From: Diploscapter coronatus
Taxonomy: Eukaryota > Nematoda > Chromadorea > Rhabditida > Rhabditidae
NCBI GenBank assembly: GCA_964036155.1
Contig: OZ038422.1
Coordinates: 45,841,201 to 45,905,200, forward strand
Direction: 5' to 3'
Length of the DNA: 64,000 nt
The notes beneath the pieces are model-generated. The model ran no database searches, was not told the DNA's origin, and saw nothing but the letters and a program-made list of their open reading frames with translations. The position numbers and the translations under genes are program-made. This document shows, one piece after another, positions 63,354-64,000 of the stretch; the first letter of the stretch is position 1; the number at the start of each line of letters is the position of its first letter.

Positions 63354-64000
63354 CCTGAAATGCAAAAACATTATTAGAAATGTTCGATATTTTTAAACAA
63401 ATTCCAAGACAGGAATTTCGCAAAACTATGCAGTTTTTCTTTACAAAAAACCTTCACTTCAACTTTAAAAACTGTATGAACTTTTAAACGAGTCCAGACA
63501 ATGAATGCAGATATTTCGTAAGTAAGGACTACAAAATAAGGAAATTTCGAGAATTACGCGAGCAATTTGGGTGAAATTTCACAGACTCTTCGAGAAAAGT
63601 GCACTCGCCCTGCACCTTTCAAAGCACGAATTTAATGAAGTTCTAAAAAATTTCAAGAATGAATTCAAAAAAGTCGGAAATTTTAGGAGAGAAATCGATA
63701 AATCACCACCTGTCGAGATTGGAAATTCAACGAATGAAAATCTCGCAGGAAAGTTGTGTCGATTTTCGACACTTGCATTTATTCATTTTCATCGGTTCGT
63801 TCTTTTTTTTTTCGATTTTTCGTGGATTTTTTTCGTTGTTTAGATCTTTTTTTTTCAACAATCACAAATTGCTCGCTGTTATGACCAAATATGAAAAGCG
63901 ATTATAAAAACGCGACACAATTATGATAATTCAACGAGTAGATTCTTCTTATTTTTTTCTTGAATTTGTTACTTTTTATTATTTTTTCTTGAAATACTTC
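63354..64000. other. Upstream flank of mex-3
   Basis: No exon recognised. AT-rich with T-tracts; the beginning holds the TTTCAG acceptor before the mex-3 start. Confidence 0.5.

Overview
The window looks like nuclear DNA of a free-living, rhabditid-type nematode. It is AT-rich, its genes are built from many short exons separated by mostly 40-70 bp introns, and several genes have a strong TTTTCAG-type acceptor just upstream of the start codon, as expected for spliced-leader trans-splicing. Orthologues of C. elegans crn-1 (FEN1), let-502 (ROCK) and mex-3 are recognisable; to my knowledge all three lie on C. elegans chromosome I. The introns are far more numerous than I recall for the C. elegans orthologues, so a lineage outside Caenorhabditis is possible. 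The species cannot be named from the sequence.

Layout, left to right. 1-1438 (-): crn-1/FEN1, 3' end cut off by the window edge. 4012-12184 (-): complete let-502 Rho kinase, 30 exons, 1177 codons. 12481-14843 (-): a 232-codon protein that aligns only with the N-terminal, non-ATPase part of INO80; its position, orientation and a trans-splice-like acceptor before let-502 suggest the two share an operon. 15.1-17.2 kb: purine-rich DNA and inverted-repeat elements. 17.2-20.5 kb (-): a nematode 7TM chemoreceptor-like gene interrupted by a Tc1/mariner-type MITE, plus a remnant exon of a second receptor. 22508-23789 (-): F-box/kelch protein. 24193-27913 (-): secreted animal haem peroxidase. 29244-32972 (-): secreted astacin metalloprotease with EGF and CUB domains. 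34.0-38.5 kb: a 4.5-kb palindromic element. 39622-41134 (+): secreted Thr-rich, Cys-rich protein of unknown function. 42594-53156 (-): three tandem carboxylesterases of the nematode CEST type. 54098-56685 (-): Ser-rich protein of unknown function. 58552-63353 (-): MEX-3-type double-KH RNA-binding protein.

The housekeeping and developmental genes sit at the two ends. The middle (about 16-53 kb) is accessory in character: receptors, secreted enzymes and tandem duplicates showing gene conversion, mixed with foldback and MITE-like repeats. Exon coordinates were read by eye from splice consensus and reading-frame continuity. For every multi-exon gene except the Ser-rich one and the chemoreceptor, the exon lengths sum to a whole number of codons (crn-1 only as far as the window edge). 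RNA-seq has not been consulted.
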